From JBJMQS01 sp045802605 (GTDB taxonomy: Bacteria > Planctomycetota > Planctomycetia > Gemmatales > Gemmataceae), in NCBI GenBank assembly GCA_045802605.1, contig JBJMQS010000066.1, positions 62,001-126,000 of the forward strand: a stretch of 64,000 nt of DNA, read 5' to 3'. The position numbers and the translations under genes are program-made. The notes beneath the pieces were generated by a model. The model worked only from the letters and a program-made list of their open reading frames with translations, ran no database searches and was not told the origin of the DNA. Of this stretch, positions 48,161 through 56,821 are shown piece by piece (within the stretch, counting starts at the first letter, position 1; every line of letters begins with the position of its first letter).

Positions 48161-49717
48161 TTATTCCCACTCAATCGTCGCCGGCGGCTTGGAACTGATG
48201 TCGTAAACGACGCGGTTCACGCCTTTCACGCTGTTGATGATGCGGGTCGCCGTCCGAGCGAGCAAATCCTCAGGCAATCGCGACCAATCGGCCGTCATGT
48301 AATCCTCGGTTTGCACGGCCCGCAATGCGACGACATTGTCGTAGGTCCGACCGTCGCCCATGACACCGACGGATTGAACCGGGAGCAACACTGCAAACGC
48401 TTGAGCTGTCTTGCGGTACCAGCCAGCCATGCGGAGCTCATCCAGGAAGATCGTGTCAGCTTGGCGCACCACCGCAAGTTTTTCGGGCGTGACCGGTCCA
48501 AGGCAGCGCACTGAAAGCCCAGGGCCAGGGAACGGATGTCGCCAGACCATTTCCTCAGGTAGCCCAAGCTCCAAACCGAGTTTTCGCACTTCGTCCTTGA
48601 ACAGATCGCGCAATGGCTCAATCAGCTCAAAGCCAAGGTCCTTCGGCAAGCCACCGACGTTGTGATGGGTCTTGATCGTCACGGCGGGGCCGTCCGCTTG
48701 GCCGCCCGATTCGATCACATCGGGGTACAGCGTTCCCTGTGCTAGGAATTTCGCGTTCTCAATGTGCCGGGCTTCATCTTTGAAGACATCGATGAAGACG
48801 TGACCGATGATTCGCCGCTTCTCCTGCGGGTCGGCGATATCTCGCAGCGCACTGAGGAAGCGTTCTTGGGCGTCCACATAATGAAGGTCCGCGCCAAAGT
48901 GGTCACGGAATGTTTCGCGGACCAGCGTCGCCTCGCCGGCTCGTAGCAAGCCCGTGTCCACAAAAATGCAAGCGACTTGCGAACCCACAGCACGAATCAG
49001 CAGTGCCGCGGCCACGGCGGAATCGACGCCGCCGGACAGGCCGCAAATAACACGTTGCGAACCAATTCGCGCCCGCAGGTGTTCCACCGTTTCATCGATC
49101 AGCGCGGACATTTTCCATTGACCCGTGCAACCGCAGAGGTCGAAGAGGAAATTGCGCAGGATCTTGAGGCCTTCGGGAGTGTGGCTCACCTCTGGGTGAA
49201 ACTGCAATCCAAAAAGCGGTCGATTGCGATGACGCACCGCCGCGACAGGGCAGGTGTCAGTGGCCGCCAGCGCGAGGAAGTCGCCATGAACCGTCTGCAC
49301 CTGGTCGCCATGGCTCATCCAGACTGTCGATTCGCTCGGCAAATCGCGAAACAAACCGGCTTGCTCGTGAAAGCGGCATATCGCCGGGCCGAACTCGCGA
49401 TGATCCGCTCGTTTCACCTCGCCACCCAATACGTGGCAAGCGAGTTGCATTCCGTAGCAGATGCCTAGGATCGGAATCTTCAGATCGAAAATCGCTGGAT
49501 CGCACTTTGGCGCTCCCGCATCGTAAACGCTTGACGGACCACCGGAGAGGATGATTCCTTTCGGCTTCAGTTCTGCAATGCGAGCCGCAGGAAGGTCGTG
49601 ACGCACAACCCGGCAAAAGACATTGAGATCACGAACGCGCCGCGCGATGAGATGGCCGTACTGTGCGCCGAAGTCGAGGATCAGAATCGTTTCGCTATTC
49701 GTCGTGGGTTCGCTCAT
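48161..49717 (-). CDS. guaA: GMP synthase (glutamine-hydrolysing)
   Basis: 518 residues. The class I glutamine amidotransferase domain has Cys in GICYGMQLA and His in QFHPEVSHT; the ATP-pyrophosphatase has the P-loop GLSGGVDSAVAA; the dimerisation domain ends PPATIEWE as in all GuaA. It converts XMP to GMP. It starts 4 bp after the proC stop on the same strand. Confidence 0.97.
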   Translation of the reverse strand: MSEPTTNSETILILDFGAQYGHLIARRVRDLNVFCRVVRHDLPAARIAELKPKGIILSGGPSSVYDAGAPKCDPAIFDLKIPILGICYGMQLACHVLGGEVKRADHREFGPAICRFHEQAGLFRDLPSESTVWMSHGDQVQTVHGDFLALAATDTCPVAAVRHRNRPLFGLQFHPEVSHTPEGLKILRNFLFDLCGCTGQWKMSALIDETVEHLRARIGSQRVICGLSGGVDSAVAAALLIRAVGSQVACIFVDTGLLRAGEATLVRETFRDHFGADLHYVDAQERFLSALRDIADPQEKRRIIGHVFIDVFKDEARHIENAKFLAQGTLYPDVIESGGQADGPAVTIKTHHNVGGLPKDLGFELIEPLRDLFKDEVRKLGLELGLPEEMVWRHPFPGPGLSVRCLGPVTPEKLAVVRQADTIFLDELRMAGWYRKTAQAFAVLLPVQSVGVMGDGRTYDNVVALRAVQTEDYMTADWSRLPEDLLARTATRIINSVKGVNRVVYDISSKPPATIEWE

Positions 49718-49720
49718 GGA

Positions 49721-50542
49721 TTATTCAGCCTGATTCAACTCAGTGGACCGACGAGCCGCCGCTTGCACCGCATCGATCAAGCCTGAGCGAACTCCGGCCC
49801 GTTCCAATACTTGAAGCCCCGCGATCGTCGTCCCGCCCGGGCTCGCCACTTGGTCTTTGAGTTCGCCGGTGTGCAAGCCAGATTCGAGCACCATCTTGGC
49901 TGCACCAAGCACCGTTTGCGCAGCCAGAGTCGTCGCTATTGATCGCGGCAGGCCAACGAGCACACCGCCGTCGCTCAGCGCTTCGATGACTGTGTAGACA
50001 AATGCGGGACCGCTGCCGCTAAGGCCGGTAACAGCGTCCATCAGTTTTTCGGGAACCGCGAACGACTTACCCACGGCGTCGAGCATCTTGCCGACGAAAG
50101 CCACGTCCTCCGCCGTCGCGGTGGGGCCGGGTGCGTAAGCCGCTGCACTCTCCTGCACCAAGCATGGCGTATTCGGCATCACTCGTATTAAGCGGCAATT
50201 CGCTTTCAGTCGATCCGCGATTCGGTCGAGCGTGATGCCCGCGGCAATCGAAATGATCAAATGGTCCGATGTGACGACGAGCCGAATGTCTTCGAGAACC
50301 TCCATCACGTTTTGAGGTTTCACGGCAAGAACGACGACATCGCTCTCGCGGACGACCTTGCGATTGTCGGTGGTCGTCGCGGCACCGGTTTCGGCGGCGA
50401 AGATCGCCCGAGCATCTTCGGAGGGATCACTGGCGACGCAGCGATCGCGATAGGCCAGACCAGCGCCGATCCAGCCCTTCGCCAAGGCCGTCGCCATTTT
50501 GCCCGCGCCGAGAAAGCCGAACCGGGGAACTTCGGCCGCCAT
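49721..50542 (-). CDS. proC: Pyrroline-5-carboxylate reductase
   Basis: 273 residues, last step of proline synthesis. NAD(P)-binding GFLGAGKMATALAKG, then VVVLAVKPQNV and the ProC signature around TGLSGSGPAFVYTVIEALSDGG and the C-terminal VASPGGTTIAGL. ATG 50542 gives the family length; an in-frame ATG at 50572 adds ten residues. Forms a leftward pair with guaA. Confidence 0.93.
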   Translation of the reverse strand: MAAEVPRFGFLGAGKMATALAKGWIGAGLAYRDRCVASDPSEDARAIFAAETGAATTTDNRKVVRESDVVVLAVKPQNVMEVLEDIRLVVTSDHLIISIAAGITLDRIADRLKANCRLIRVMPNTPCLVQESAAAYAPGPTATAEDVAFVGKMLDAVGKSFAVPEKLMDAVTGLSGSGPAFVYTVIEALSDGGVLVGLPRSIATTLAAQTVLGAAKMVLESGLHTGELKDQVASPGGTTIAGLQVLERAGVRSGLIDAVQAAARRSTELNQAE

Positions 50543-50622
50543 ACCCGCCCCGCTCCCACGAGTGAAAACCATATCATAGTGACCTGCACCGCCGGGTGCG
50601 AATCGAGCCAACAACACGCCGC

Positions 50623-52041
50623 ATGTCCGACGTTTCCCAAACAAAATTGACTCCGACACGCCGCGGCTGGGCCAGTCTCGCGGACCTGAACGGCTATCAG
50701 TGGTTTGTGTTTCTCGTGGCCGCTACCGCCTGGCTGGCCGACTGCATGGACCAGCAGATCTTCAATCTCGCCCGGCGAATGTCGATTTCCGATCTCTTGC
50801 ACGAAAGTGACCCGGCCCTGAAGGACAAGCTTGTCACGAGTTGGACGACCAACGCGACGGCCGCATTTCTCGTGGGCTGGGCCACCGGTGGTTTGATCTT
50901 CGGCGTGTTCGGTGATCGAATAGGCCGGGTGCGGACGCTCATGTGGACCGTCTTGCTTTACTCCATTTTGACGGGGCTTAGCGCGGCATCGCAATCCGTC
51001 TGGGACTACACGCTGTACCGTTTTCTCACCGGCCTTGGCGTCGGCGGCGTGTTTGGTGCTGCGGTGTCGCTGCTGGCGGAGACGATGCCATCGAACGCCC
51101 GGCCCTACACGTTGAGCCTCATGCAGGCGATGTCCACGGTCGGTAACTGTGCGGCCGCCCTGCTCTTCATCGGCGTCGGCTTGTTGCAACCGCGAATTTT
51201 GGCGGCATGGCGAATCATGTTTTTGGTGGGAATCGTGCCGGCCGCACTTGTTGTCTTCATCCAGCGCTGGTTGCATGAACCCGAATCATGGGTGCGTAGT
51301 AAAAAAGCCGCGGAAGCGAACCTTGGCCAGCGGCTCGGATCGTATCGCGATTTATTCGCGCAGAACCCGTTGCGCCGTTACGCGCTCTTGGGAATGGTGC
51401 TGTCCGCCGCCGGAGTCGTAGGACTTTGGGGCGTGGGCTTCTTCGCCGTGGACTTGCAACAGAAAGTTTTCGAATCGACATACGCCGTCGAAGCGACCGA
51501 ACGTGGTCTGACGAGCGATTCCGCTCGGGATTACATGCATGACCAACGGATCATTTGGGCCGGCATCACATCACTGCTCCTGAATTTCGGTGGCTTCTTC
51601 GGCATGACGAGCTTTGGCTGGCTGGCCGTGCGATATGGCCGGCGGCCGGTGTTCGCGGCCGGTTTCGTGGCTGCTGGCACAACGATCGCGCTTCTATTCC
51701 TCGGCATGCGCACCAAGCTCGACATTCTCTGGATGACGCCGATCATGGGGTTCTGCCTGCTCGCACCATTCGGCGGTTATGCAATCTATCTGCCCGAATT
51801 GTTCCCAACGCGGTTGCGAGCGACCGGCACATCGTTCTGCTACAACGTGGGAAGGTTCGTGGCGGCGACCGGACCGTTGATGTTGGGCTTCTTGACGAAC
51901 ACGGTCTTCGCCTTATTCAAAGAGGGAGACGCCACCATGCCGGCACGATTGGCCGGTGCGGCGATGTGCGGCGTGTTTTTCATCGGCTTAGCCGTGCTTC
52001 CGTTCTTGCCCGAGACCCGTGGCGAACCGCTGCCGGAGTAA
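50623..52041 (+). CDS. MFS transporter (sugar/aromatic-acid-porter type)
   Basis: 472 residues with twelve hydrophobic helices. Loop 2-3 motif GVFGDRIGRVRT, its repeat in the second half (WLAVRYGRRPVF), and YLPELFPTRLRATGTSFCYN at helix 10-11 are typical of the sugar/organic acid MFS families. ATG 50623 chosen. A 40-residue insertion before helix 7 (FESTYAVEATERGLTSDS) is unusual. Substrate unknown. The small protein gene follows 5 bp downstream. Confidence 0.88.
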   Translation: MSDVSQTKLTPTRRGWASLADLNGYQWFVFLVAATAWLADCMDQQIFNLARRMSISDLLHESDPALKDKLVTSWTTNATAAFLVGWATGGLIFGVFGDRIGRVRTLMWTVLLYSILTGLSAASQSVWDYTLYRFLTGLGVGGVFGAAVSLLAETMPSNARPYTLSLMQAMSTVGNCAAALLFIGVGLLQPRILAAWRIMFLVGIVPAALVVFIQRWLHEPESWVRSKKAAEANLGQRLGSYRDLFAQNPLRRYALLGMVLSAAGVVGLWGVGFFAVDLQQKVFESTYAVEATERGLTSDSARDYMHDQRIIWAGITSLLLNFGGFFGMTSFGWLAVRYGRRPVFAAGFVAAGTTIALLFLGMRTKLDILWMTPIMGFCLLAPFGGYAIYLPELFPTRLRATGTSFCYNVGRFVAATGPLMLGFLTNTVFALFKEGDATMPARLAGAAMCGVFFIGLAVLPFLPETRGEPLPE

Positions 52042-52045
52042 ATGA

Positions 52046-52300
52046 ATGAGTGATTATCCCGAATGGCTGACCCGGCACGATGGCTCGCTTACTTTGGGTC
52101 CGGATAAGGCGACACGCCTCATTCTGTTTTCCGGTACGCCGCAATACAAAGTGGTGCCGACGCCGGCGAATGGCAAATTCAGTTGTGCGGTGATGCAAAC
52201 CGTCAATGGAAAGCGACTCGACAACGGCGAAATCTATCCCACGGAGCGCGAAGCAGTTAACGGCGGCCTGGAGGTATTGCGAAAAACACTGGGTTGGTGA
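52046..52300 (+). CDS. Small hypothetical protein downstream of MFS transporter
   Basis: 84 residues, MSDYPEWLTRHDGSLTLGPD start, then QYKVVPTPANGKFSCAVMQT and NGKRLDNGEIYPTEREAV. It looks like a single small alpha/beta domain with balanced composition. It is tightly spaced after the transporter, so co-transcribed. Function unknown. Confidence 0.65.
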   Translation: MSDYPEWLTRHDGSLTLGPDKATRLILFSGTPQYKVVPTPANGKFSCAVMQTVNGKRLDNGEIYPTEREAVNGGLEVLRKTLGW

Positions 52301-52360
52301 CTTTCGTTGTTTCGTTGCCAAATTTGGTGGGGGGGTCCGAAGCCACGCACGGATACGTAG

Positions 52361-52389
52361 TTTACATTTTGGCCGCGGTCTCTTAGGAT
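52361..52389 (+). promoter_or_regulatory. Native promoter of the interrupted tRNA-Arg
   Basis: TTTACA (52361-52366), 17-bp spacer, TAGGAT (52384-52389), placing the start just before the tRNA 5' half at 52400. This supports the left fragment as the original host locus. Confidence 0.65.
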
Positions 52390-52399
52390 GCCACCACGG

Positions 52400-52438
52400 G
52401 CACCCCTAGCTCAACTGGATAGAGCATCGGTCTTCGGA
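52400..52438 (+). repeat. attL of element 2: 5' half of tRNA-Arg
   Basis: 39 bp from the first tRNA base to the last anticodon-loop base, identical to 58,623-58,661. The 3' half is missing here, so this copy cannot give a tRNA. Confidence 0.93.
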
Positions 52439-52495
52439 TTCTTTGCTAGGGGGAGAAATCAAAGGGACGTCTAGGGAATTTCGCTCGGCGTTTTG

Positions 52496-52521
52496 AAATT
52501 CCCACTCCATTCCCACTCTAA
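52496..52521. repeat. Element-end repeat (left copy)
   Basis: 26 bp consisting of two ATTCCCACTC(C/T) words directly before the internal tRNA-Arg; matches 58,515-58,540 with one mismatch. Possibly integrase arm-type sites. Confidence 0.55.
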
Positions 52522-52525
52522 AAAA

Positions 52526-52599
52526 GCACCCGTAGCTCAATTGGATAGAGCATTGCGCTTCGGACGCAAAGGTTACAGGTTCGAGTCCTGTCGGGTGTA
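52526..52599 (+). tRNA. tRNA-Arg (anticodon UCG) inside element 2
   Basis: 74-nt cloverleaf: acceptor GCACCCG/CGGGTGT, D-arm, anticodon stem TTGCG/CGCAA around CTTCGGA (TCG), canonical T-loop TTCGAGT, discriminator A. Differs from the att tRNA-Arg in acceptor and anticodon stem, so it is a separate gene carried 87 bp inside the left end. Confidence 0.92.
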
Positions 52600-52720
52600 G
52601 TCAAAAATTTAAACTCCGGGGCTTCCCTTTCCCGTTTCGGCTCACTATCACGTCCTCGCTCGGTAGTGATTGGCTCTCCTGACTGGGCGACGGGAGGCTG
52701 ACCTACCGGGCATTTTTCGT

Positions 52721-52927
52721 TCAGTCAATCAATCTGCCCTTTCGTTCGTTGTCAAAATCCTCGGCTGTGCCATCCGTCTCGATGTTGATCGGCTTGCCGT
52801 TGAGGTAGTAGCCGTCCTTGATCTTTGACCCATTCTCAAAAAGAGTTTTCTCGACGACTTGAGATACCGTTCCGTCTTCCCACCTCACCCGCTTAAAACC
52901 AGTTTCTCGCCATTCTTGCATCGGCAT
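52721..52927 (-). CDS. Small hypothetical protein
   Basis: 68 residues from ATG 52927, with GGAGG 5 nt upstream. MPMQEWRETGFKRVRWEDGT start, acidic C-terminal half. No family recognised. It is divergent from the 446-residue TIR-like gene, with 82 bp between them, so it could encode a regulator or antitoxin-like partner; this is only positional. Confidence 0.6.
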   Translation of the reverse strand: MPMQEWRETGFKRVRWEDGTVSQVVEKTLFENGSKIKDGYYLNGKPINIETDGTAEDFDNERKGRLID

Positions 52928-53009
52928 CACAACCTCCAAATTCCGGCCTGCTGACATAGCAGCAAGTGCTTAAGGGAATATCATAAGCCCTAGCACCACT
53001 CTGGCATTT

Positions 53010-54350
53010 ATGATTTCTCAACAGCTGCTTTTCGAGGACGGCCCAGAGCCTCAAGAAAGAAAGGCAGCGAAGAGGGTTCGCACCGTGGCAAAGCAACCTG
53101 AGACGACCGAAGAGCAAGTTGAAGCTCCCGAAGCAGAAAAGAACGGCCAAGCAGAGAAGCCTGCTGCCGCAAAACCCTCTCGCAATGGATCGGCGAAACC
53201 AGAGACCAAATCAAAAGGCAAAACCCCACCGGCAAAGACGAAGCACCAACCACCTAAAGCGAAGAAGCGAACGACTACGAAAACTGCCGATAAGCGAGTC
53301 GGCGCAACGAAGCGATTGTTTCCAAAGGATACGCTTGAAGAAGCATTGCGAGTCCCGCTTGCGATCAAAGAAAAAAACGGTGGCCAGCCGTTTCCGCCCA
53401 CGGACGTCGCAACGGCTTGTGGCTTGTCTGTAAAGAATGTTGATTTCTATTATCTCTTGTCATCGTCGCAGGGATACGGACTGACGACAGGCTTGAACAA
53501 GAGTCCAGAAATCTTGTTGACGGAATTAGGCCATGACATTGCCTATCCCGAAAACGCAGAAGAGAATCATCGAAAGAAAATTGAAGCCTTTTTTAGTGTG
53601 CCACTCTTCAAAAGCGTTTTTGATTATTACAAGGGCGGCACACTTCCTGAAATGACTTATTTAAGTAGTCGTCTCACCAAGCTGGAAGTGCCTCAAAAGG
53701 ACCACCAAGCATTCGCTGACCTATTCAAGAAAAATTATGACTACCTCAGTCTCTCAACCAAATTTGAAGAGATTCAACGAGAGCCGTCGCTTGCTGGCGG
53801 CACTGTCTCGGTAGTCGGGCAGAAGTCTGGCACTTACAAGTTTAATGCCTTCGTGATTATGCCCTTCACAGAGAAAGGCCAATCTCCCCGGCCCGCAGGA
53901 TTCTTCAAAGAGCTGCTTAAGTCATTGCTCACGCCAGCATGCAATGCGTGCGACTTTGGCGTTTCGACGGCTGACATTAGCGGTAGCGATTTGATCCACC
54001 ATACGATCATGAAAAATTTGATCGAGGCTGATTTGGTCATTGCTGACCTAACCGACCACAACCCGAATGTTGCCTTTGAGCTTGGCGTTCGCATTGCCCT
54101 AGACAAACCTGTCGCAATCATTCGGGCAAAAGCGACAGAGCAATTTTTCGACGTGGACAATGTTATGCGGGTATTTGACTACGACCCTTGTCTCTGGAAA
54201 TCCACGATTGAGCAGGATATTCCGAAGCTGAAGGACCATATTAGTGCGACCGCAGAGAATTGGGGCAAGTGGCCGAGCTACATGAAACTTCTAACCGGCG
54301 ATCAACAAGCATTGTCACAGGCTCAAGCTGCACTTGGGTTGAAGAAATGA
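53010..54350 (+). CDS. Winged-helix plus nucleoside deoxyribosyltransferase/TIR-like protein (candidate defence effector)
   Basis: 446 residues in three parts. Residues 1-100 are a Lys/Ala/Pro/Glu-rich disordered arm. Residues 105-260 form a helical, winged-helix-like domain (PFPPTDVATACGLSVKNVDF, LLTELGHDIAYPENAEEN, VPLFKSVFDYYKGGTLPE). Residues 285-420 form a Rossmann-like domain: FNAFVIMPF, then LIEADLVIADLTDHNPNVAF followed by ELGVRIALDKPVAII, the pattern of nucleoside 2-deoxyribosyltransferase/TIR-like nucleotide hydrolases found in bacterial conflict systems. The conserved acidic residues (Asp in IADLT, Glu in FELG) are kept. It is followed after 23 bp by a DNA methyltransferase. Enzymatic activity is inferred from family only. 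Confidence 0.75.
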   Translation: MISQQLLFEDGPEPQERKAAKRVRTVAKQPETTEEQVEAPEAEKNGQAEKPAAAKPSRNGSAKPETKSKGKTPPAKTKHQPPKAKKRTTTKTADKRVGATKRLFPKDTLEEALRVPLAIKEKNGGQPFPPTDVATACGLSVKNVDFYYLLSSSQGYGLTTGLNKSPEILLTELGHDIAYPENAEENHRKKIEAFFSVPLFKSVFDYYKGGTLPEMTYLSSRLTKLEVPQKDHQAFADLFKKNYDYLSLSTKFEEIQREPSLAGGTVSVVGQKSGTYKFNAFVIMPFTEKGQSPRPAGFFKELLKSLLTPACNACDFGVSTADISGSDLIHHTIMKNLIEADLVIADLTDHNPNVAFELGVRIALDKPVAIIRAKATEQFFDVDNVMRVFDYDPCLWKSTIEQDIPKLKDHISATAENWGKWPSYMKLLTGDQQALSQAQAALGLKK

Positions 54351-54373
54351 AGTTGGCGGCACCTAGATAATGG

Positions 54374-55102
54374 GTGCCGCTCTACAACGAAGATTGCCTC
54401 GTGGGAATGACGAGGCTCGCTGACAAATCCATCGACCTAATTTTGACCGACCTTCCTTATGGGACGACGCAGAACGCTTGGGATTTTGTTCTGCCATTGG
54501 ATCGCCTCTGGAAGGAATGGAAGCGGATAATCAAACCGACAACCGCTATCGTCCTCTTCTCTCAATTGCCGTTCTCAATCACGCTTGCCGCCTCAAATCC
54601 AAGATGGCTGCGTTATGAATGGATTTGGGAAAAGACTTGCCCGACCGGATTCCTAAACGCAAAGAAGATGCCATTAAAGAGCCACGAGAACATTCTGGTC
54701 TTCTACCAGAAGTTGCCGACCTACAATCCGCAGTGGTGGTATTCGCATCCATACAAAACGACCCGCCACGATAATTCATCCACCTGCTACCGAGACTTTG
54801 ATAAACCGACGACGACGATAAGTGAGGACGGCAGGCGATACCCGACGAGCGTTTTAAGATTTAAAAAGGATTCACCGAAACGCAACGGATCGCATCCCAC
54901 GGCCAAGCCTGAAGCCCTTTGCCAATACCTCATCAAAACCTATTCAAACGAAGGCGATACGGTTCTGGATTGTTGCGCCGGGTCAGGCACGACATTGATC
55001 GCTGCGCAAAACACCGCTCGTCAATGGATCGGTTATGAAACAAACCCCGACTATTATGCTTTTGCTCTAAACCGGCTCACTCCAAAAAATCTCGCAATTT
55101 AA
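54374..55102 (+). CDS. DNA methyltransferase, beta-type N6-adenine/N4-cytosine
   Basis: 242 residues from GTG 54374; a stop lies just upstream in frame, so no longer start exists, and there is no clear ribosome-binding site. Catalytic motif IV is TDLPYG near residue 28, ahead of the AdoMet-binding motif I (VLDCCAGSGTT) near residue 200: the IV-before-I order of beta-class enzymes. SHPTAKPEALCQYLI precedes motif I as usual. No restriction endonuclease is recognisable nearby, so it is an orphan or works with the adjacent TIR-like protein. Confidence 0.9.
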   Translation: MPLYNEDCLVGMTRLADKSIDLILTDLPYGTTQNAWDFVLPLDRLWKEWKRIIKPTTAIVLFSQLPFSITLAASNPRWLRYEWIWEKTCPTGFLNAKKMPLKSHENILVFYQKLPTYNPQWWYSHPYKTTRHDNSSTCYRDFDKPTTTISEDGRRYPTSVLRFKKDSPKRNGSHPTAKPEALCQYLIKTYSNEGDTVLDCCAGSGTTLIAAQNTARQWIGYETNPDYYAFALNRLTPKNLAI

Positions 55103-55134
55103 TATTTAAACCCTTCCCTTCCGGCTGACTCGAA

Positions 55135-55151
55135 ATACATGCAACGTCGGT
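55135..55151 (+). promoter_or_regulatory. 17-bp motif shared upstream of two element genes (copy 1)
   Basis: ATACATGCAACGTCGGT, preceded by TTTAAACCC at 55,105; the same pair of words occurs before the integrase gene at 57,257-57,290. Probably a common regulatory site or transcript leader. Confidence 0.5.
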
Positions 55152-55184
55152 TTCACACCGTTAGATTTTTTGGAGGCTACGACA

Positions 55185-55607
55185 ATGGCGAAGAAGAAGG
55201 CTACGAAGAAGAGCGATCCGGTGCAGGCAATTGCTGACTCGATGCCGTCAAACGGCGCAGCAGCAATTAGGAAGGTGTTTGAGAATGCGGGCCAAGACGT
55301 ACCGAACAACGACGTCATAACTGCCGTGAAGGAAAACTACAAATTCACGGTCGGGGCTTCGCAAGTGAGCCAAGAGCGAAAGAAGCAAAGCTGGTATTCC
55401 AAGGCGAGCCGCAAACGAACAGCCAAACGAGGCGGGCCTGACCCGGTCGGCGTCAAGCGGACGGGCAAGCCGTCAGCCAATGGCCGAGGCGGTCTTGATC
55501 CTGTCGGCATCTATAAGGCTCTCGGCTCGCTTCGTGATTTGATTCCCGCTCTTGGTGGTGCTGATGCCGCAAAGAAGGCGATAGACTTCCTAACCGTCGA
55601 AGCGTAA
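55185..55607 (+). CDS. Basic protein of unknown function
   Basis: 140 residues from ATG 55185 (GGAG 9 nt upstream). Lys-rich start (MAKKKATKKSDPVQAI), a helical core (AAAIRKVFENAGQDVPNNDV ... VKENYKFTVGASQVSQERKK) that reads like a small HTH, two GG.DPVG repeats in a flexible stretch, and a final helix. DNA-binding is possible. Followed by a clear terminator. Confidence 0.6.
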   Translation: MAKKKATKKSDPVQAIADSMPSNGAAAIRKVFENAGQDVPNNDVITAVKENYKFTVGASQVSQERKKQSWYSKASRKRTAKRGGPDPVGVKRTGKPSANGRGGLDPVGIYKALGSLRDLIPALGGADAAKKAIDFLTVEA

Positions 55608-55645
55608 ATACTGGTGAGTGAGTCATAACTCATTCTCCTTTGAGA

Positions 55646-55676
55646 CCCTCGGTAGAAATGCCGAGGGTTTTTTTTT
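55646..55676 (+). terminator. Rho-independent terminator
   Basis: CCCTCGG (55646-55652) / CCGAGGG (55661-55667) with an 8-nt loop and nine T's. Ends the transcript of the basic protein gene. Confidence 0.92.
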
Positions 55677-55722
55677 CGTACAATTTCTCTCGCTCGGCTC
55701 ACTGCGGACGAAGGTAGCTTAA

Positions 55723-55989
55723 ATGGAAAAGCAAACGGAAGAGAAAATCGCCGGGCAGATATGGAAAGTTGCCCAAACAATATCGCCAAAGTTTGAGGCG
55801 ACGTTGTTCTCCACCGACAAGCCTATCGGGGGCTTGCTCACCTACGTAGAAAACTTCAGGCCCCAAGAAGGATTCTGTTTTGTTCTCAAATGCGATGACG
55901 GGCGATTGATATCGGTTCAAGTTTTGCCGAATGAACCAGACCAGCCGGAAGGCACTTGGCGATTTGAGGTGCAGAATATTCCGGTTTAG
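55723..55989 (+). CDS. Small hypothetical protein
   Basis: 88 residues, acidic and soluble (QIWKVAQTISPKFEATLFST, GFCFVLKCDDGRLISVQVLP). No family recognised. Its stop codon lies inside a tRNA D-arm-like sequence (55,983-56,006), so the gene end coincides with a mosaic junction. Confidence 0.55.
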   Translation: MEKQTEEKIAGQIWKVAQTISPKFEATLFSTDKPIGGLLTYVENFRPQEGFCFVLKCDDGRLISVQVLPNEPDQPEGTWRFEVQNIPV

Positions 55990-56006
55990 CTCAATCGGTT
56001 AGAGCA
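55983..56006 (+). repeat. tRNA D-arm-like fragment
   Basis: TAGCTCAATCGGTTAGAGCA has the sequence and 4-bp stem of a tRNA D-arm but is followed by no matching anticodon arm or T-loop. Read as a relic of a tRNA-based att site. Confidence 0.45.
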
Positions 56007-56475
56007 ATGCCATAGGCAACGCCAATTGTTGCCGGGCAGTTGAGTGTTGCCCGGATCGTATTGGAGGCAGCAAGTCATATTGTCGCCCAACGTGCCGAGA
56101 GCATTATTGTCGGCATCGGTTATAGGCTGCGGTCCTCCTCCTCCGTTATTTGTGATTATGAATAACTGCTTCGCTACAAGCGAACCTCCACCGGGCGGCA
56201 TTTTGACTCCTGCACCGCTGGCTGTCACATCCAAGCAAATAATCGGGGGAAGCGTTCCCTCGATAAATGTTCCAAGGTCGAGAGGATCATCAACGGTTTG
56301 GGTAGAACTATTGACCGTGAAGCTTTGAATCGGAGAAACGAAATTGCTCGGTCCTCCAACGGAAATATTCAGTCCGCTTAGATAACCGCCATGAAAGGAT
56401 ATTGAGCGAGGGCAATCATCTTGCCACCTGCCGTATCCCACAATTGAAGCGGAGGCGCAACCGACACTTTTCCTA
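55986..56475 (-). pseudogene. Phage-like structural protein remnant, frameshifted
   Basis: On the minus strand a plausible protein runs VSVAPPLQLWDTAGGKMIAL ... YPFMAV in one frame (about 56,473-56,375), then continues in another with SGLNISVGGPSNFVSPIQSF, CLDVTASGAGVKMPPGGGSL, and PGNTQLPGNNWRC to a stop at 55,986. Gly/Asn/Thr-rich beta composition suggests a tail or decoration protein. One frameshift is needed; the tail reads into the tRNA-like fragment. It abuts the methyltransferase remnant. Confidence 0.4.
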
Positions 56476-56736
56476 GTCGGTTGTCCTAAATCGCCCTCGC
56501 ATTGCCTCCATCTTGTAGAGCGATTCAGCGAGGCTGGTTGTCTGGTTGTTGATCCGTTCTGCGGCACCGGGTCTATCCCGATGGCATGCAGAGACGCACG
56601 AAGGAATCGCACAAAAGCAAATCCAGACGGTGAGCCTGCTCCTCGGACATTTATCGGCATCGATCAAAGCGAGCAGTTTTGTCAAATGGCGAGAGAGAAC
56701 CTCGCTCTTCAAGCGGACGATTCTGCTGCCGCCTGA
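56470..56736 (+). pseudogene. C-terminal remnant of a second DNA methyltransferase
   Basis: An open frame without a start reads SPSHCLHLVERFSEAGCLVV, DPFCGTGSIPMACRDARR, then FIGIDQSEQFCQMARENLAL and a stop at 56736. This is motif I and the C-terminal end of a beta-class methyltransferase; the N-terminal half with the catalytic motif is absent. The junction with the inverted phage-like remnant is near 56,470. Confidence 0.75.
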
Positions 56737-56821
56737 AGTCCAAAATAGCCCATCCAATCATACACCCTAAGTCCGTGCAAAGGCACGGAAGACCATTAAC
56801 CCTCAACGGAGAAGGTGCGCA

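Noticed and set aside
55986..56660. Single 224-residue leftward gene
   Set aside because: Its N-terminal third is antisense to a methyltransferase motif I region and better sequence exists in another frame; treated as a frameshifted remnant instead.
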